A model generated the notes under the pieces. That model was not told the DNA's origin. It saw only the letters and a program-made list of their open reading frames with translations, and did not search any database. Shown here piece after piece: positions 17,801-26,552 of a DNA stretch of 64,000 bases. Positions within the stretch are counted from its first letter, which is position 1; each line of letters begins with the position of its first letter. The DNA lies in contig NZ_JASJOO010000002.1 in NCBI RefSeq assembly GCF_030070105.1, forward strand, positions 1,178,001 to 1,242,000, given 5' to 3'. This DNA comes from Bermanella sp. WJH001. Its GTDB lineage: Bacteria > Pseudomonadota > Gammaproteobacteria > Pseudomonadales > Oceanobacteraceae. A program made the position numbers and the translations under genes.

Positions 17801-18438
17801 TAGAGTTTATCTTGAATCTTTTCCAGTAAGCTTTGTGCTTGCGCATCTTCAGCAAGATTATCTGCATCCTGATGAATCGCCACATACACACCGGAACGTG
17901 CTTGATTTAGCTTAACCTGCAAGGGCACTTGAACAGGTTCTGGCTTACCGCCAAACAAACCAGACCAAAAGCCCACATCTTCTGGGTTACCAGGCTCTGT
18001 AAGCTCAATATAATAGGTACCGATACTGCGATTTAAATCTGTAATATTAATCTCAGCTTTTTTCAAAGCCTCACCTAATTCTGCCCAAGCGCGAGCAAAT
18101 TCAATATTTAGTCGTAAAATTGGCGTGCCGTTACCGTCTTTTAATAGATCTGTTTCAAGCTTTACCTGGCTTAGTTCAGACAAACTGGCAGATTCAGGTT
18201 CATCCATTGATGCCAATACCAATGGCTTAGGCCTTGGTAAAACAAACTCTTTTATATTTAATTTCCCATCAACATCAGGAATGGGGAGCTGCGGCTTCAA
18301 TGCAACTTGAGCCACCTCTTTAGGCACCTCAATGTTGCTGTTAACTTCGCTAGACAAATAATCGTTTGTACGGTCATGGAACAACCAACTACAACCATTC
18401 AATCCCAAAAACAGGACAAACAACACACCTAAACGCAT
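17800..18438 (-). CDS. bamC: outer-membrane assembly lipoprotein BamC, short form
   Basis: BamC is an accessory lipoprotein of the BAM complex that inserts barrels into the outer membrane. Start 18438 has a GGAG site and begins the lipoprotein signal (MRLGVLFVLFLGLNGCSWLF, lipobox LNGC). The 212-residue product has the unstructured DYLSSEVNSNIEVP region and one helix-grip domain (LNIEFARAWAELGEALKKAE, GTYYIELTEP, VAIHQDA). E. coli BamC has two such domains in 344 residues, so this one appears to lack the second. It follows dapA by 23 bp in the normal order. Confidence 0.88.
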   Translation of the reverse strand: MRLGVLFVLFLGLNGCSWLFHDRTNDYLSSEVNSNIEVPKEVAQVALKPQLPIPDVDGKLNIKEFVLPRPKPLVLASMDEPESASLSELSQVKLETDLLKDGNGTPILRLNIEFARAWAELGEALKKAEINITDLNRSIGTYYIELTEPGNPEDVGFWSGLFGGKPEPVQVPLQVKLNQARSGVYVAIHQDADNLAEDAQAQSLLEKIQDKL

Positions 18439-18461
18439 TAGGTACTCCAATCTTATAATTA

Positions 18462-19337
18462 TTAAACTAGCTTCCATTGACCCAGTGCTTGACGCAAAGG
18501 TTCCCTCAATGGTTCAGATAATGGCGTCAAAGGCAAACGAATAGCCGGACCAATTAGACCCATTTCATGCAACGCCCATTTAACCGGAATAGGGTTAGAT
18601 TCTAAAAACATAGAATTGTGCAGCCCCATTAACTCATCGTTTAGTGCTTTCGCTTCATCGGCTTTACCATCAAGAGCCAATGCACACAATTGCGCCATTT
18701 GAGCAGGTGCCACGTTAGCAGTCACTGAAATATTACCTTTACCACCAGCAAGAATTAACTCATAAGCAGTTTCATCATCGCCAGAATATACAGCCATTTT
18801 TTCACCCACACGGGCAATCACATCACGGGCACGATCAATATCGCCTGTGGCTTCTTTAATACCAACAATATTGTCAAATTGCGCAAGACGCTCAACCGTT
18901 TCTGGCAACATATCACAAGCTGTACGCCCTGGTACGTTATACAGAATCTGAGGAATACTCGCCGCTTCAGCAATGGCTTTGTGATGTAAATACAAACCTT
19001 CTTGAGTCGGTTTGTTGTAATACGGGGTCACCAACAATACCGCATCGGCACCAAGGCGCTGTGCTTCTTTGGTCAAGTGAATGGCTTCAGAGGTTGAATT
19101 AGCACCCGTACCTGCAATCACAGGAATACGGCCATTAACCCATTTTACAACCTGACCAATAACCTCAAGATGCTCGGCAGGATCCAATGTTGCTGACTCG
19201 CCAGAGGTGCCAACCGCCACAATAGAAGCAGTACCCTTCTCAATGTGCATCTCAACCAATTTCTGTAGGGCATCCCAGTCCACAGCCCCTGTTTCTTCCA
19301 TTGGTGTCACTAAAGCTACGATGCTTCCGGTGATCAT
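18462..19337 (-). CDS. dapA: 4-hydroxy-tetrahydrodipicolinate synthase
   Basis: DapA condenses pyruvate with aspartate semialdehyde in the lysine/diaminopimelate pathway. The start at 19337 is supported by an AGAAGG site and the family N-terminus MITGSIVALVTPM; a longer frame adds 32 unrelated residues. The 291-residue protein has Lys161 (Schiff base, GIKEATGD), Tyr133 (YNVPGRT) and the TSGESATL motif. It heads the dapA-bamC-MBL hydrolase operon. All catalytic residues are present. Confidence 0.96.
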   Translation of the reverse strand: MITGSIVALVTPMEETGAVDWDALQKLVEMHIEKGTASIVAVGTSGESATLDPAEHLEVIGQVVKWVNGRIPVIAGTGANSTSEAIHLTKEAQRLGADAVLLVTPYYNKPTQEGLYLHHKAIAEAASIPQILYNVPGRTACDMLPETVERLAQFDNIVGIKEATGDIDRARDVIARVGEKMAVYSGDDETAYELILAGGKGNISVTANVAPAQMAQLCALALDGKADEAKALNDELMGLHNSMFLESNPIPVKWALHEMGLIGPAIRLPLTPLSEPLREPLRQALGQWKLV

Positions 19338-19457
19338 GTACCTTCTCCGAGAACGATATAAAAATAGAGCGCAATGGTACTGGCGCAGCCCCTTTGTGGC
19401 AAGGCCCGCCAGTCCATATTGAGTGTTATACACACCCTAAAATAGATGTTTTGAAAA

Positions 19458-20546
19458 TTACGCTTGAGTATCTGGAGCTTGTTGAACGGCTTGCACACCT
19501 TTTGGCCAAGCTGTCAGCACCGCCTTAAAGATGGTGGCCAGAGGAATTGCAAAAAACACACCCCACAAGCCCCACAAACCACCGAATAACAATACCGCCA
19601 AAATGATCACAACAGGGTGAAGGTTTACCGCCTCAGAAAACAACAAGGGTACCAGCACATTACCGTCCAAAGCCTGAATAATAAAATACACAGCAACAAG
19701 ATAATAAAAATCTGAGCTTAACCCCCACTGGAAATAGGCAATCAATACAACCGGTATGGTCACCACTGCAGCCCCTATATACGGAATCACCACTGACAAC
19801 CCAACCAATATAGCCAACAAAGCGGCGTATCGAATTCCCATGATGGCAAAAGCCACATAGGTGACAACTCCAACCACACCTATTTCAACAACCTTGCCAC
19901 GAATATAATTGGCAAATTGTTGGTCCATTTCTCTCCACACACGGCCAATCAAAACCCGCTTAGAGGGCATCAAGGATACCCACCAACGCACCATCATGTT
20001 TCCGTCTTTCAAAAAAAAGAAAACCAGAATTGGCACTAGAACCAAATAAATGAGAATCGCCACAACGTTTGGTAAGTTTGATAATGAAAACGATAAAGCC
20101 AGCTGCCCTACCCGACCAATTTCTTCTCCAATGGTTTTTGTAAACGCCTTGATTTGATCTGGGTCGAAAATTTGCGGGTAACGCTCAGGCAAAATAACCA
20201 TTAGCTCATGGCCTTTTGCCAACATCTTAGGCAGTTCAGTAAAGAGCTGAGTAACCTGCCCCCACACAGCAGGAATGATAATCAACATAATGGTCAAACA
20301 AACCACTATAAACAGCACAAATACAATGACACCTGCTGCGGTATGGCCAACACCATATCGCTTAAGCGCCAATACAGGTCCTTGCAACAAATAAGCAACA
20401 ATGACACTGGCAATAGCAGGCGCTAACTCACTGCCTAAAGATAAGACAATGACAAAACCAACCACCAACAGCAACAAAAGAAACAGTGCTTCTTCATCTG
20501 AAAAATACTGCTCTACCCAGCCTCTAATTAGGCGCATCATAGACAT
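19458..20546 (-). CDS. perM: AI-2E family transporter (PerM-like permease)
   Basis: The 362-residue inner-membrane protein has about eight hydrophobic helices and the AI-2E/UPF0118 signatures: VIPYIGAAVVTIPVVL and the C-terminal LHPVVIILAVLLFGGLWGLWG. The family is annotated as exporters. E. coli PerM has no settled substrate, while other members move autoinducer-2 or sodium. The gene lies 7 bp after a TusA-like gene and opposite bepA, the usual perM-bepA arrangement. An upstream GGAG site supports the start. Confidence 0.9.
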   Translation of the reverse strand: MSMMRLIRGWVEQYFSDEEALFLLLLLVVGFVIVLSLGSELAPAIASVIVAYLLQGPVLALKRYGVGHTAAGVIVFVLFIVVCLTIMLIIIPAVWGQVTQLFTELPKMLAKGHELMVILPERYPQIFDPDQIKAFTKTIGEEIGRVGQLALSFSLSNLPNVVAILIYLVLVPILVFFFLKDGNMMVRWWVSLMPSKRVLIGRVWREMDQQFANYIRGKVVEIGVVGVVTYVAFAIMGIRYAALLAILVGLSVVIPYIGAAVVTIPVVLIAYFQWGLSSDFYYLVAVYFIIQALDGNVLVPLLFSEAVNLHPVVIILAVLLFGGLWGLWGVFFAIPLATIFKAVLTAWPKGVQAVQQAPDTQA

Positions 20547-20553
20547 ATTAAGT

Positions 20554-20793
20554 CTATTCTCCTTTTTGAATCATAAAAATAAAATACTCTTCACTTTGTT
20601 CGCTAAACAATAAAGTATGAGAAGTTAACTCAACAAACGCAGGAATATCTCGCCAAGAGCCAGCATCAGTGCATACGACCTTGACTATCTGACCCGATGT
20701 CATGGAACTAAGTGCTTGTTTCGTTTTCAATAACGGCATTGGGCAACGCAAATGACTAACATCTAATAATACATCGAATGACTGTGATACCAT
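20554..20793 (-). CDS. TusA-family sulfur carrier-like protein
   Basis: The 79-residue protein has the TusA/SirA fold signature: DVSHLRCPMPLLKTKQAL with the active cysteine in the CPMP motif, then VCTDAGSWRDIPAF. TusA proteins accept persulfide sulfur from cysteine desulfurase, chiefly for tRNA thiolation. Whether this is the tRNA-dedicated TusA or one of the other paralogs cannot be decided. It lies 7 bp upstream of perM on the same strand and 80 bp from the divergent bepA. Confidence 0.88.
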   Translation of the reverse strand: MVSQSFDVLLDVSHLRCPMPLLKTKQALSSMTSGQIVKVVCTDAGSWRDIPAFVELTSHTLLFSEQSEEYFIFMIQKGE

Positions 20794-20873
20794 TTATACG
20801 CCCAAAAAGTAGAAACCGAGCTAATATTATTCTAAAACCTTTTAGCTGGCGAATTTAATCTATAAGGAAGTGT

Positions 20874-22301
20874 ATGCATTTTATTTTAGCTTGTTTATTA
20901 CTCTCAGCGAGTTTTCCAAGCCTAAGTGCCAATAATGACCTTCCCAGTCTAGGGGATGCCTCATCTGGCTTAATTTCAATCGAACAAGAACACACACTTG
21001 GGCGCACGTGGTTAAGAAACTTAAGATCGCAAGCATCCACACTTCACTATGCCGAATTAACAGAATACACCGAAAACCTCATTTACCGTTTAGCCAGTAA
21101 CAGCCAGGTCAGTGACCGCAGACTTGAAATTATTATTTTAGATAACAAGCAACTCAACGCTTTTGCCGTACCAGGTGGTATCATTGGTATTAACGCTGGC
21201 TTATTTTTACACGCCAAAAACGAATCACAATTTGCAGCCGTACTTGCCCACGAACTTGCACACTTAAGCCAGCGACACTTCGCTCGCCAAATTGACGAAA
21301 GCCGCAAGCAAACCCCTATTGCACTTGCAACATTGCTCGGCAGCATTATGTTGTTAGCCACTAATAATACCGAAGCGGGATTTGCAGGCCTAATGACCAG
21401 TCAAGCTGCTGCCACACAATGGTCTTTAAACTACAGCCGTGACTGGGAAAGAGAAGCCGACCGCTTAGGAATGCACACACTTGTTAACGCAGAAATAGAC
21501 CCTCACGGCATGCCTGACATGTTTAGGCAAATGTATGAAGCCCATAAATACAGCGAACGCCCTCCAGAATTTCTGCTGACTCACCCAGTAACAGAAAATC
21601 GCATAAGTGATGCCGCTGGCCGTGTAGACGCAATGAAACCGACAAAAAGCCAAGAAGATATCGAATATCAACTAATGCGTACATATACGCTTTTGCAATA
21701 CAAAAAACAAAGCCACAATTTAGCTCACTACCAAAGCCAATTAAAAAAAGCCACGCAAGAGCAAGACATACAAGTAATAAATTACGCATTAGCGTTATTG
21801 CTCGCTCATCAAAAAAAATACGATGAGGCCCTAAGCCACATAGAGACATTACTGGCAATCAACGCCCAAAGAATTAGTTATCAAACACTTTATACACGGG
21901 TGCTTTTTTACACAGGAAAACAAGAAGAAGCCATCAACAATGTAAAAGAATTACTCAGCCTAAACCCAGACAACCACCCCTTAACCATGACGTACGTTGG
22001 GCTACTGATGGAAACTGAACAATACCATGATGCCGCCGATGTACTGCAAAGCCACTCAAGAGTTCGCCCGAACGATCCTTACATCTGGCAACAACTATCG
22101 GAAGCACAAGGCAAAGCTGATAACAAAATTGCGTTACACAGAGCTCGTGCAGAATTTCTGTTTCTTACCGGTCAAAGTAAAAAGGCACTACAGCAACTAA
22201 AAACAGCACTGGATCTTTCGAAGGGGAATTTTTTACTATCAGCCCGCATTGAACAGCGAGCAAGAGAAATTTCAAACGCTAAAGACGATTTAACATTTTA
22301 A
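20874..22301 (+). CDS. bepA: BepA-like M48 periplasmic metalloprotease and chaperone
   Basis: BepA (YfgC) supervises assembly of LptD and BamA in the outer membrane and degrades stalled forms. The 475-residue protein has a signal peptide (MHFILACLLLSASFPSLSAN). Its zinc protease domain carries HELAH at 126-130 and the downstream EREADRLGM glutamate. A C-terminal set of TPR repeats (about 275-460) follows. The last codons (KDDLTF) also form the left arm of a hairpin with the sequence after the stop. The gene stands alone, divergent from the TusA-like gene. Confidence 0.93.
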   Translation: MHFILACLLLSASFPSLSANNDLPSLGDASSGLISIEQEHTLGRTWLRNLRSQASTLHYAELTEYTENLIYRLASNSQVSDRRLEIIILDNKQLNAFAVPGGIIGINAGLFLHAKNESQFAAVLAHELAHLSQRHFARQIDESRKQTPIALATLLGSIMLLATNNTEAGFAGLMTSQAAATQWSLNYSRDWEREADRLGMHTLVNAEIDPHGMPDMFRQMYEAHKYSERPPEFLLTHPVTENRISDAAGRVDAMKPTKSQEDIEYQLMRTYTLLQYKKQSHNLAHYQSQLKKATQEQDIQVINYALALLLAHQKKYDEALSHIETLLAINAQRISYQTLYTRVLFYTGKQEEAINNVKELLSLNPDNHPLTMTYVGLLMETEQYHDAADVLQSHSRVRPNDPYIWQQLSEAQGKADNKIALHRARAEFLFLTGQSKKALQQLKTALDLSKGNFLLSARIEQRAREISNAKDDLTF

Positions 22302-22310
22302 ATCGTCTTT
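22281..22310. terminator. bidirectional terminator built into the bepA 3' end
   Basis: The perfect inverted repeat AAAGACGATTTAA / TTAAATCGTCTTT, with a CATT loop, spans the last bepA codons and the 9 bp after the stop. The 19-bp gap to convergent nadA leaves no other room for termination. A T-rich right arm follows on both strands. Confidence 0.6.
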
Positions 22311-22320
22311 AGCCCTGATA

Positions 22321-23400
22321 TTAGAAGCGACGACCTTGCGATTGAACACCGTGCTCTTTTGCAAAATCGAGCATTCTATTCAAAGAAATCATTGCCTTTG
22401 CAGCAACACCTTCATCAACCTCTACAGCGTTAAGACCTTGATCCAAGCAAGATTCCAAGTTATCTAAACCATTCATGGCCATCCAAGGGCAATGAGCACA
22501 ACTTTTACAGGTTGCGCCTGTACCACCAGTAGGTGCTTCAATAAACGTCTTACCAGGGGCCATCTGCTGCATTTTATAAAAAATCGCTTTGTCGGTAGCA
22601 ACAATAAATGTGTCGTTATCCATTACCTGAGCCGCTTTAATAATCTGGGAAGTACTACCAACCACGTCGGCCACTTTAACCACAGACTCTGGCGATTCAG
22701 GGTGCACTAAAACCGCTGCATCAGGGTACACCTTTTTAAGATCTTCCAAACCCTTTGCCTTAAATTCCTCATGCACAATACATGAGCCATTCCACATCAG
22801 CATATCCGCACCGGTCATACGCTGTATGTAATTACCTAAGTGCTGATCAGGGCCCCAAATAATCTTCTCGCCTTGATCCATAAGCTCTTGAACAATTTCT
22901 AGCGCAATACTTGATGTCACAACCCAATCTGCACGTGCCTTTACTTCCACAGAGGTATTAGCATAAACCACCACTTTACGATCTGGGTGTTGATCACAAA
23001 AAGCACTGAATTCATCAATTGGGCAACCAATATCTAAAGAACAGGTTGCTTCTAGGGTTGGCATCAATACGGTTTTTTCTGGGCTAAGAATCTTAGCGGT
23101 CTCACCCATAAACTTAACGCCAGCAACCACCAAGGTTTGTGCACTATGATCACGACCAAAACGGGCCATCTCAAGGGAATCAGCCACGCAGCCGCCCGTC
23201 TCATCAGCTAACGCTTGAATAATTGGATCCGTGTAATAATGAGCAACAAGAACCGCATTTTTTTCTATCAGTAATTGCTTGATGCGTTTTACATAAGCAG
23301 ACATCTGCTCGGCGTCCATTTCTTGTTGAACGCCGTGCTCTAGATGATCTTGAACCCAAGCATGAACCGCTTGATCGGTTGCGATGGTCGACTGTGTCAT
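22321..23400 (-). CDS. nadA: quinolinate synthase
   Basis: NadA condenses iminoaspartate with dihydroxyacetone phosphate to quinolinate for NAD biosynthesis, using a [4Fe-4S] cluster. The 359-residue protein has [18 protein letters not shown], the cluster ligand regions [10 protein letters not shown] and [13 protein letters not shown], and WGPDQHLG. I use start 23400 ([10 protein letters not shown]) because it matches the family N-terminus; an ATG at 23439 adds 13 residues. Neither has a strong ribosome-binding site. It stands alone, downstream of the tRNA-Lys terminator. Confidence 0.95.
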   Translation of the reverse strand: MTQSTIATDQAVHAWVQDHLEHGVQQEMDAEQMSAYVKRIKQLLIEKNAVLVAHYYTDPIIQALADETGGCVADSLEMARFGRDHSAQTLVVAGVKFMGETAKILSPEKTVLMPTLEATCSLDIGCPIDEFSAFCDQHPDRKVVVYANTSVEVKARADWVVTSSIALEIVQELMDQGEKIIWGPDQHLGNYIQRMTGADMLMWNGSCIVHEEFKAKGLEDLKKVYPDAAVLVHPESPESVVKVADVVGSTSQIIKAAQVMDNDTFIVATDKAIFYKMQQMAPGKTFIEAPTGGTGATCKSCAHCPWMAMNGLDNLESCLDQGLNAVEVDEGVAAKAMISLNRMLDFAKEHGVQSQGRRF

Positions 23401-23505
23401 AACGGAATATACATCTGTGTTAGATAAGCAGCCCAGCATTTTAACATAAGCGTAACCTAGCTAAATAGCATTTGGCTGAACAATTAAATTCTTAGGCACA
23501 AATAA

Positions 23506-23535
23506 AAAAGGCAGAGTATAAATACTCTGCCTTTT
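23506..23535 (-). terminator. terminator after tRNA-Lys
   Basis: The stem AAAAGGCAGAGTAT / ATACTCTGCCTTTT with a two-base loop lies 8 bp past the CCA end of the tRNA-Lys gene and 106 bp upstream of nadA. The T-rich right arm follows on the minus strand. Confidence 0.8.
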
Positions 23536-23542
23536 AAAATAA

Positions 23543-23618
23543 TGGTGGGTCGTGCTGGATTCGAACCAGCGACCAATTGATTAAAAGTCAACTGCTCTAC
23601 CAACTGAGCTAACGACCC
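23543..23618 (-). tRNA. tRNA-Lys (TTT), copy 1
   Basis: The 76-base tRNA, with encoded CCA, reads GGGTCGTTAGC at its 5' end, has anticodon TTT in GACTTTTAATC and T-loop GGTTCGAATCC. It is identical to the copy at 23696-23771. A TTGACA promoter lies just upstream. Confidence 0.97.
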
Positions 23619-23631
23619 AAGCTCGGTGCGT

Positions 23632-23659
23632 ATTCTATACTGAAAATATTTTTTGTCAA
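23632..23659 (-). promoter_or_regulatory. promoter of tRNA-Lys copy 1
   Basis: On the minus strand a consensus -35 box TTGACA (23654-23659) is followed after 16 bp by TAGAAT (23632-23637). A GC-rich discriminator (ACGCACCGAGC) lies next to the tRNA start. Confidence 0.7.
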
Positions 23660-23695
23660 CAAATTCAATAACTTATCTACGCTTAATTTTCGCTT

Positions 23696-23771
23696 TGGTG
23701 GGTCGTGCTGGATTCGAACCAGCGACCAATTGATTAAAAGTCAACTGCTCTACCAACTGAGCTAACGACCC
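23696..23771 (-). tRNA. tRNA-Lys (TTT), copy 2
   Basis: A second 76-base copy, identical to the first, is separated from it by 77 bp that contain an independent promoter. The two copies therefore look like separate transcription units in tandem. Confidence 0.97.
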
Positions 23772-23786
23772 CCAAAGCGGGCGCAA

Positions 23787-23814
23787 ATAATACTATTTTT
23801 CAGATATAAAACAA
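23787..23814 (-). promoter_or_regulatory. promoter of tRNA-Lys copy 2
   Basis: Minus-strand TTGTTT (23809-23814) and TATTAT (23787-23792) have 16-bp spacing. A GC-rich discriminator (TTGCGCCCGC) follows before the tRNA start at 23771. Confidence 0.55.
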
Positions 23815-23954
23815 CCCCTTACGCCACTTTTTTCACATTTTTTATAAGACCCCTTATATTTAAAGGGCTTGGCGGGGTTTGTCGAACAGAAGATTACGCG
23901 CAGCACAACAAACAACGCGCTATTAGAGGTATGTTTTAGGGAGTTAAGAAAGAA

Positions 23955-24704
23955 TTACTTAAAATTATCTTTTAGATATTTAGCCGCAAAGCGAGCAGAT
24001 GCAGAATCTGCATATTGTTTTACCACTGACTGAAGCATCTTTTGGCTCAAAGATGTATCACCAAGTCGGTGTAGCACGACACCTAATTTATAGGTTGAAT
24101 CGGGCGTTTTTTGATGATCTGGATATTGATTAACCACAATCGTGAACGCTTTACGTGCTTCCTCTAAGTTACCCTGGTTATAGTAAATTTGTCCAAGCCA
24201 GTAATAACCATTAACGGCCAACTCACTTTTTGGGTACTTTTGCAGAAAGGATTTAAACTTAACAGCCGCTTCATCAAGCTTACGCTGCTTCATAAAAGCA
24301 AATGCAGCATCATATTCGTCTTTACCATCACCGCTAGGTGCCACCTCTACTTGGTCACTCGGATTAACCGAGACATCAAGCATTTGTGTCATCCGACGAT
24401 CAAGGTCAAGATATCGCTGTTTTTGTTCTGTTTTTAATTTATTTAACTCATAGCCTTGTTCTTCAACTGTAGAACGAAGACTTTGAATTTCTTGTTTTAG
24501 CATCTCTATTTCAGAGAAAAGCATCTGACTTGCAGCTGGGCTCAAACCATTATTAGCATTTGATGCAGCCGGGGTCTTTGCCACTGATTGAACCGGGACG
24601 CCTTTGGCATGATCCAAAGACGACCAAGTATCAGCATTTACAAAACTAGCTCCAGTGACACACAGTGCCAAAGGAGCCCATTTGAAAGATGCAAACTTAA
24701 ACAT
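23955..24704 (-). CDS. cpoB: cell division coordinator CpoB (YbgF)
   Basis: CpoB links the Tol-Pal machine to PBP1B and septal peptidoglycan synthesis. The 249-residue periplasmic protein has a signal peptide ending ASFVNAD, a coiled-coil trimerisation segment (about 60-105, LFSEIEMLKQEIQSLRSTVE) and TPR repeats in the last 125 residues (YDAAFAFMKQRKLDEA, GYYWLGQIYYNQGNLEEA). The start overlaps the pal stop (TAATG). It ends the tolQRAB-pal-cpoB operon. Confidence 0.93.
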   Translation of the reverse strand: MFKFASFKWAPLALCVTGASFVNADTWSSLDHAKGVPVQSVAKTPAASNANNGLSPAASQMLFSEIEMLKQEIQSLRSTVEEQGYELNKLKTEQKQRYLDLDRRMTQMLDVSVNPSDQVEVAPSGDGKDEYDAAFAFMKQRKLDEAAVKFKSFLQKYPKSELAVNGYYWLGQIYYNQGNLEEARKAFTIVVNQYPDHQKTPDSTYKLGVVLHRLGDTSLSQKMLQSVVKQYADSASARFAAKYLKDNFK

Positions 24705-25237
24705 TAGCGCGCTTGATAGTTGATTTCAGTGCGACGGTTTTTAGACCAAGCTGAATCATCAGAACCCACAACTGCTGGGCGCTCTTCACCAAAGCTTACG
24801 CTTTCTAGTTGGTTAGGGTTAACACCTTGAACAACTAAGTAACGCTTAACAGTGTTTGCACGACGCTCACCAAGAGCAAGGTTGTATTCAACTGTACCGC
24901 GCTCGTCACAGTGACCTTCTAAAGAAACGCGTGCTTGTGGGTTAGCCACTAGGTATTGAGCGTGAGCATTTAGAATGTCTTTAAATTCTGGACGGATCTC
25001 AGAACGGTCATAACCGAAATAAACAACAGTTTGATCAAGCAAAGGGTTTGCTGCCATTGCTGCTTGCTCTTCAGTTACTACGTCTAGACCTTGTGAATCT
25101 GGAACCGCTTGAGTTTGGCTCTCTTCAACTGATGTATCAGTCGTTGCTGCTTCGTCAGTAGTACCGCCGCTGCTAGCACAACCTACGATGGCAAGAGAAA
25201 GAAGAGATACTGCGAAAATTTTTCCCAAGTTTTGCAT
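24704..25237 (-). CDS. pal: peptidoglycan-associated lipoprotein Pal
   Basis: Pal anchors the outer membrane to peptidoglycan and is the terminal partner of TolB. The 177-residue product has a lipoprotein signal (LLSLAIVGCASSG, lipobox IVGC) and a serine/threonine/glutamate-rich linker. Its OmpA-like domain (YFGYDRSEIRPEFKDIL, LEGHCDERGTVEYNLALGER, VSFGEERP) carries the diaminopimelate-binding Asp and Arg residues. It lies 28 bp after tolB. Confidence 0.97.
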   Translation of the reverse strand: MQNLGKIFAVSLLSLAIVGCASSGGTTDEAATTDTSVEESQTQAVPDSQGLDVVTEEQAAMAANPLLDQTVVYFGYDRSEIRPEFKDILNAHAQYLVANPQARVSLEGHCDERGTVEYNLALGERRANTVKRYLVVQGVNPNQLESVSFGEERPAVVGSDDSAWSKNRRTEINYQAR

Positions 25238-25265
25238 TGTTTTACCTTATTTTAATGTTGTGTAG

Positions 25266-26552
25266 TTAATTTAAATACGGGCCCCATGCTGGCTCTCGAA
25301 CATCTCCACTTTTAGATGGAACCAAGAACTTCACATCGCCATCGACCGATACTGCGGCCAGAATGCTTCGTTTATTATGCTTTGCGGCATACATTACCAT
25401 AACTCCATTTGGAGAAACACTAGGTGATTCATCAAGATATGTATCAGAACTCAAAATTTGCAACAAACCTCTCGTTAAATCCAACGAAGCGATATGAAAG
25501 TCATCATTTTTTTGTGCTTGATGCACCATAACTAAGAACCGGCCATCTTGCGCAAGCCTAGCACGAGCATTGTAGTGGCCTTCAAACGTGAGTCTTTCAA
25601 GGTACCCTGTCTCAATATTTTTACGGTAAATTTGCGGGTTACCACTGCGACCACTGGTAAAAATAATATGCTTACCATCCGGCATCCAATTGGGCTCAGT
25701 ATCAATTCCATAATGATTGGTCACTCGCAGCCAATTGCGCGTTGTAAGATCCACCACGTAAATCTCAGGGTTACCATCTTTCGATAAGGTCAGCGCTAAT
25801 TTTTTGCCGTCCGGTGAAAACGCTGGCGCGCTATTTAAGCCCTTGTTTGAACTGATCAGTTGTTTTTTACCGGTCGTAATATCTTGTACGTATACTCGAC
25901 TACCCGCATCCTCAAGCATTACATAAGCAATTCGCTTACCATCTGGTGCCCATGCTGGTGAGAAAATCGAATACTTTGACGTTAAAATGATTTTTTCTCT
26001 GGCACCGTCACTATCAGCAATAGAAAGATTAAAACGAGTACGCTCTGGATTAGTCGTGACATACGCGATTTTGGTTGAAAACGCACCGCGAATACCTGTT
26101 AATTGTTCATAAATAGCATCACTAATGCGGTGAGCCACATCTCGAAACTGCCCTTCGTTAGCTTTTAAGGTTTGGGTAAGCAGTTCACGTTCATTGAACA
26201 CATCAAATAACTGATAACGTACTTGAAATAAGCCTTCAGGCAATTGAGTGATCACCCCCATCACCACGTATTCTTGTTTTAATAAACGCCAATCACGAAA
26301 ATACAGGTCATCTTCTGTATGCGGGTGGCTTAGCATATCCTTAGGCGCAAGAACGGAGAAATGCCCTGAACGCTCCAGATCATTTGCCACTACTTCATCA
26401 ATTAGAGATCCTGGTAAGGTCGACGCGGTTTGAAAAGGCACCACAGAAATTGGAATAGACGAAGCAATGCCTTGAGTGATTTCAATGGTTAGCTCAGCTT
26501 TAGCAAATACACTGAACAATAAACTAACAATAACAAGGGATGTACGCATCAT
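25266..26552 (-). CDS. tolB: Tol-Pal translocation protein TolB
   Basis: TolB is a periplasmic protein that binds Pal and is released by TolA. The 428-residue product has a signal peptide (SLVIVSLLFSVFAKA), an N-terminal alpha/beta domain and a C-terminal six-bladed beta-propeller with repeated WAPDGKRIAYV, FSPDGKKLALTL and WMPDGKHIIFTSGRSG blades. The start codon overlaps the tolA stop (ATGA). Confidence 0.97.
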   Translation of the reverse strand: MMRTSLVIVSLLFSVFAKAELTIEITQGIASSIPISVVPFQTASTLPGSLIDEVVANDLERSGHFSVLAPKDMLSHPHTEDDLYFRDWRLLKQEYVVMGVITQLPEGLFQVRYQLFDVFNERELLTQTLKANEGQFRDVAHRISDAIYEQLTGIRGAFSTKIAYVTTNPERTRFNLSIADSDGAREKIILTSKYSIFSPAWAPDGKRIAYVMLEDAGSRVYVQDITTGKKQLISSNKGLNSAPAFSPDGKKLALTLSKDGNPEIYVVDLTTRNWLRVTNHYGIDTEPNWMPDGKHIIFTSGRSGNPQIYRKNIETGYLERLTFEGHYNARARLAQDGRFLVMVHQAQKNDDFHIASLDLTRGLLQILSSDTYLDESPSVSPNGVMVMYAAKHNKRSILAAVSVDGDVKFLVPSKSGDVREPAWGPYLN

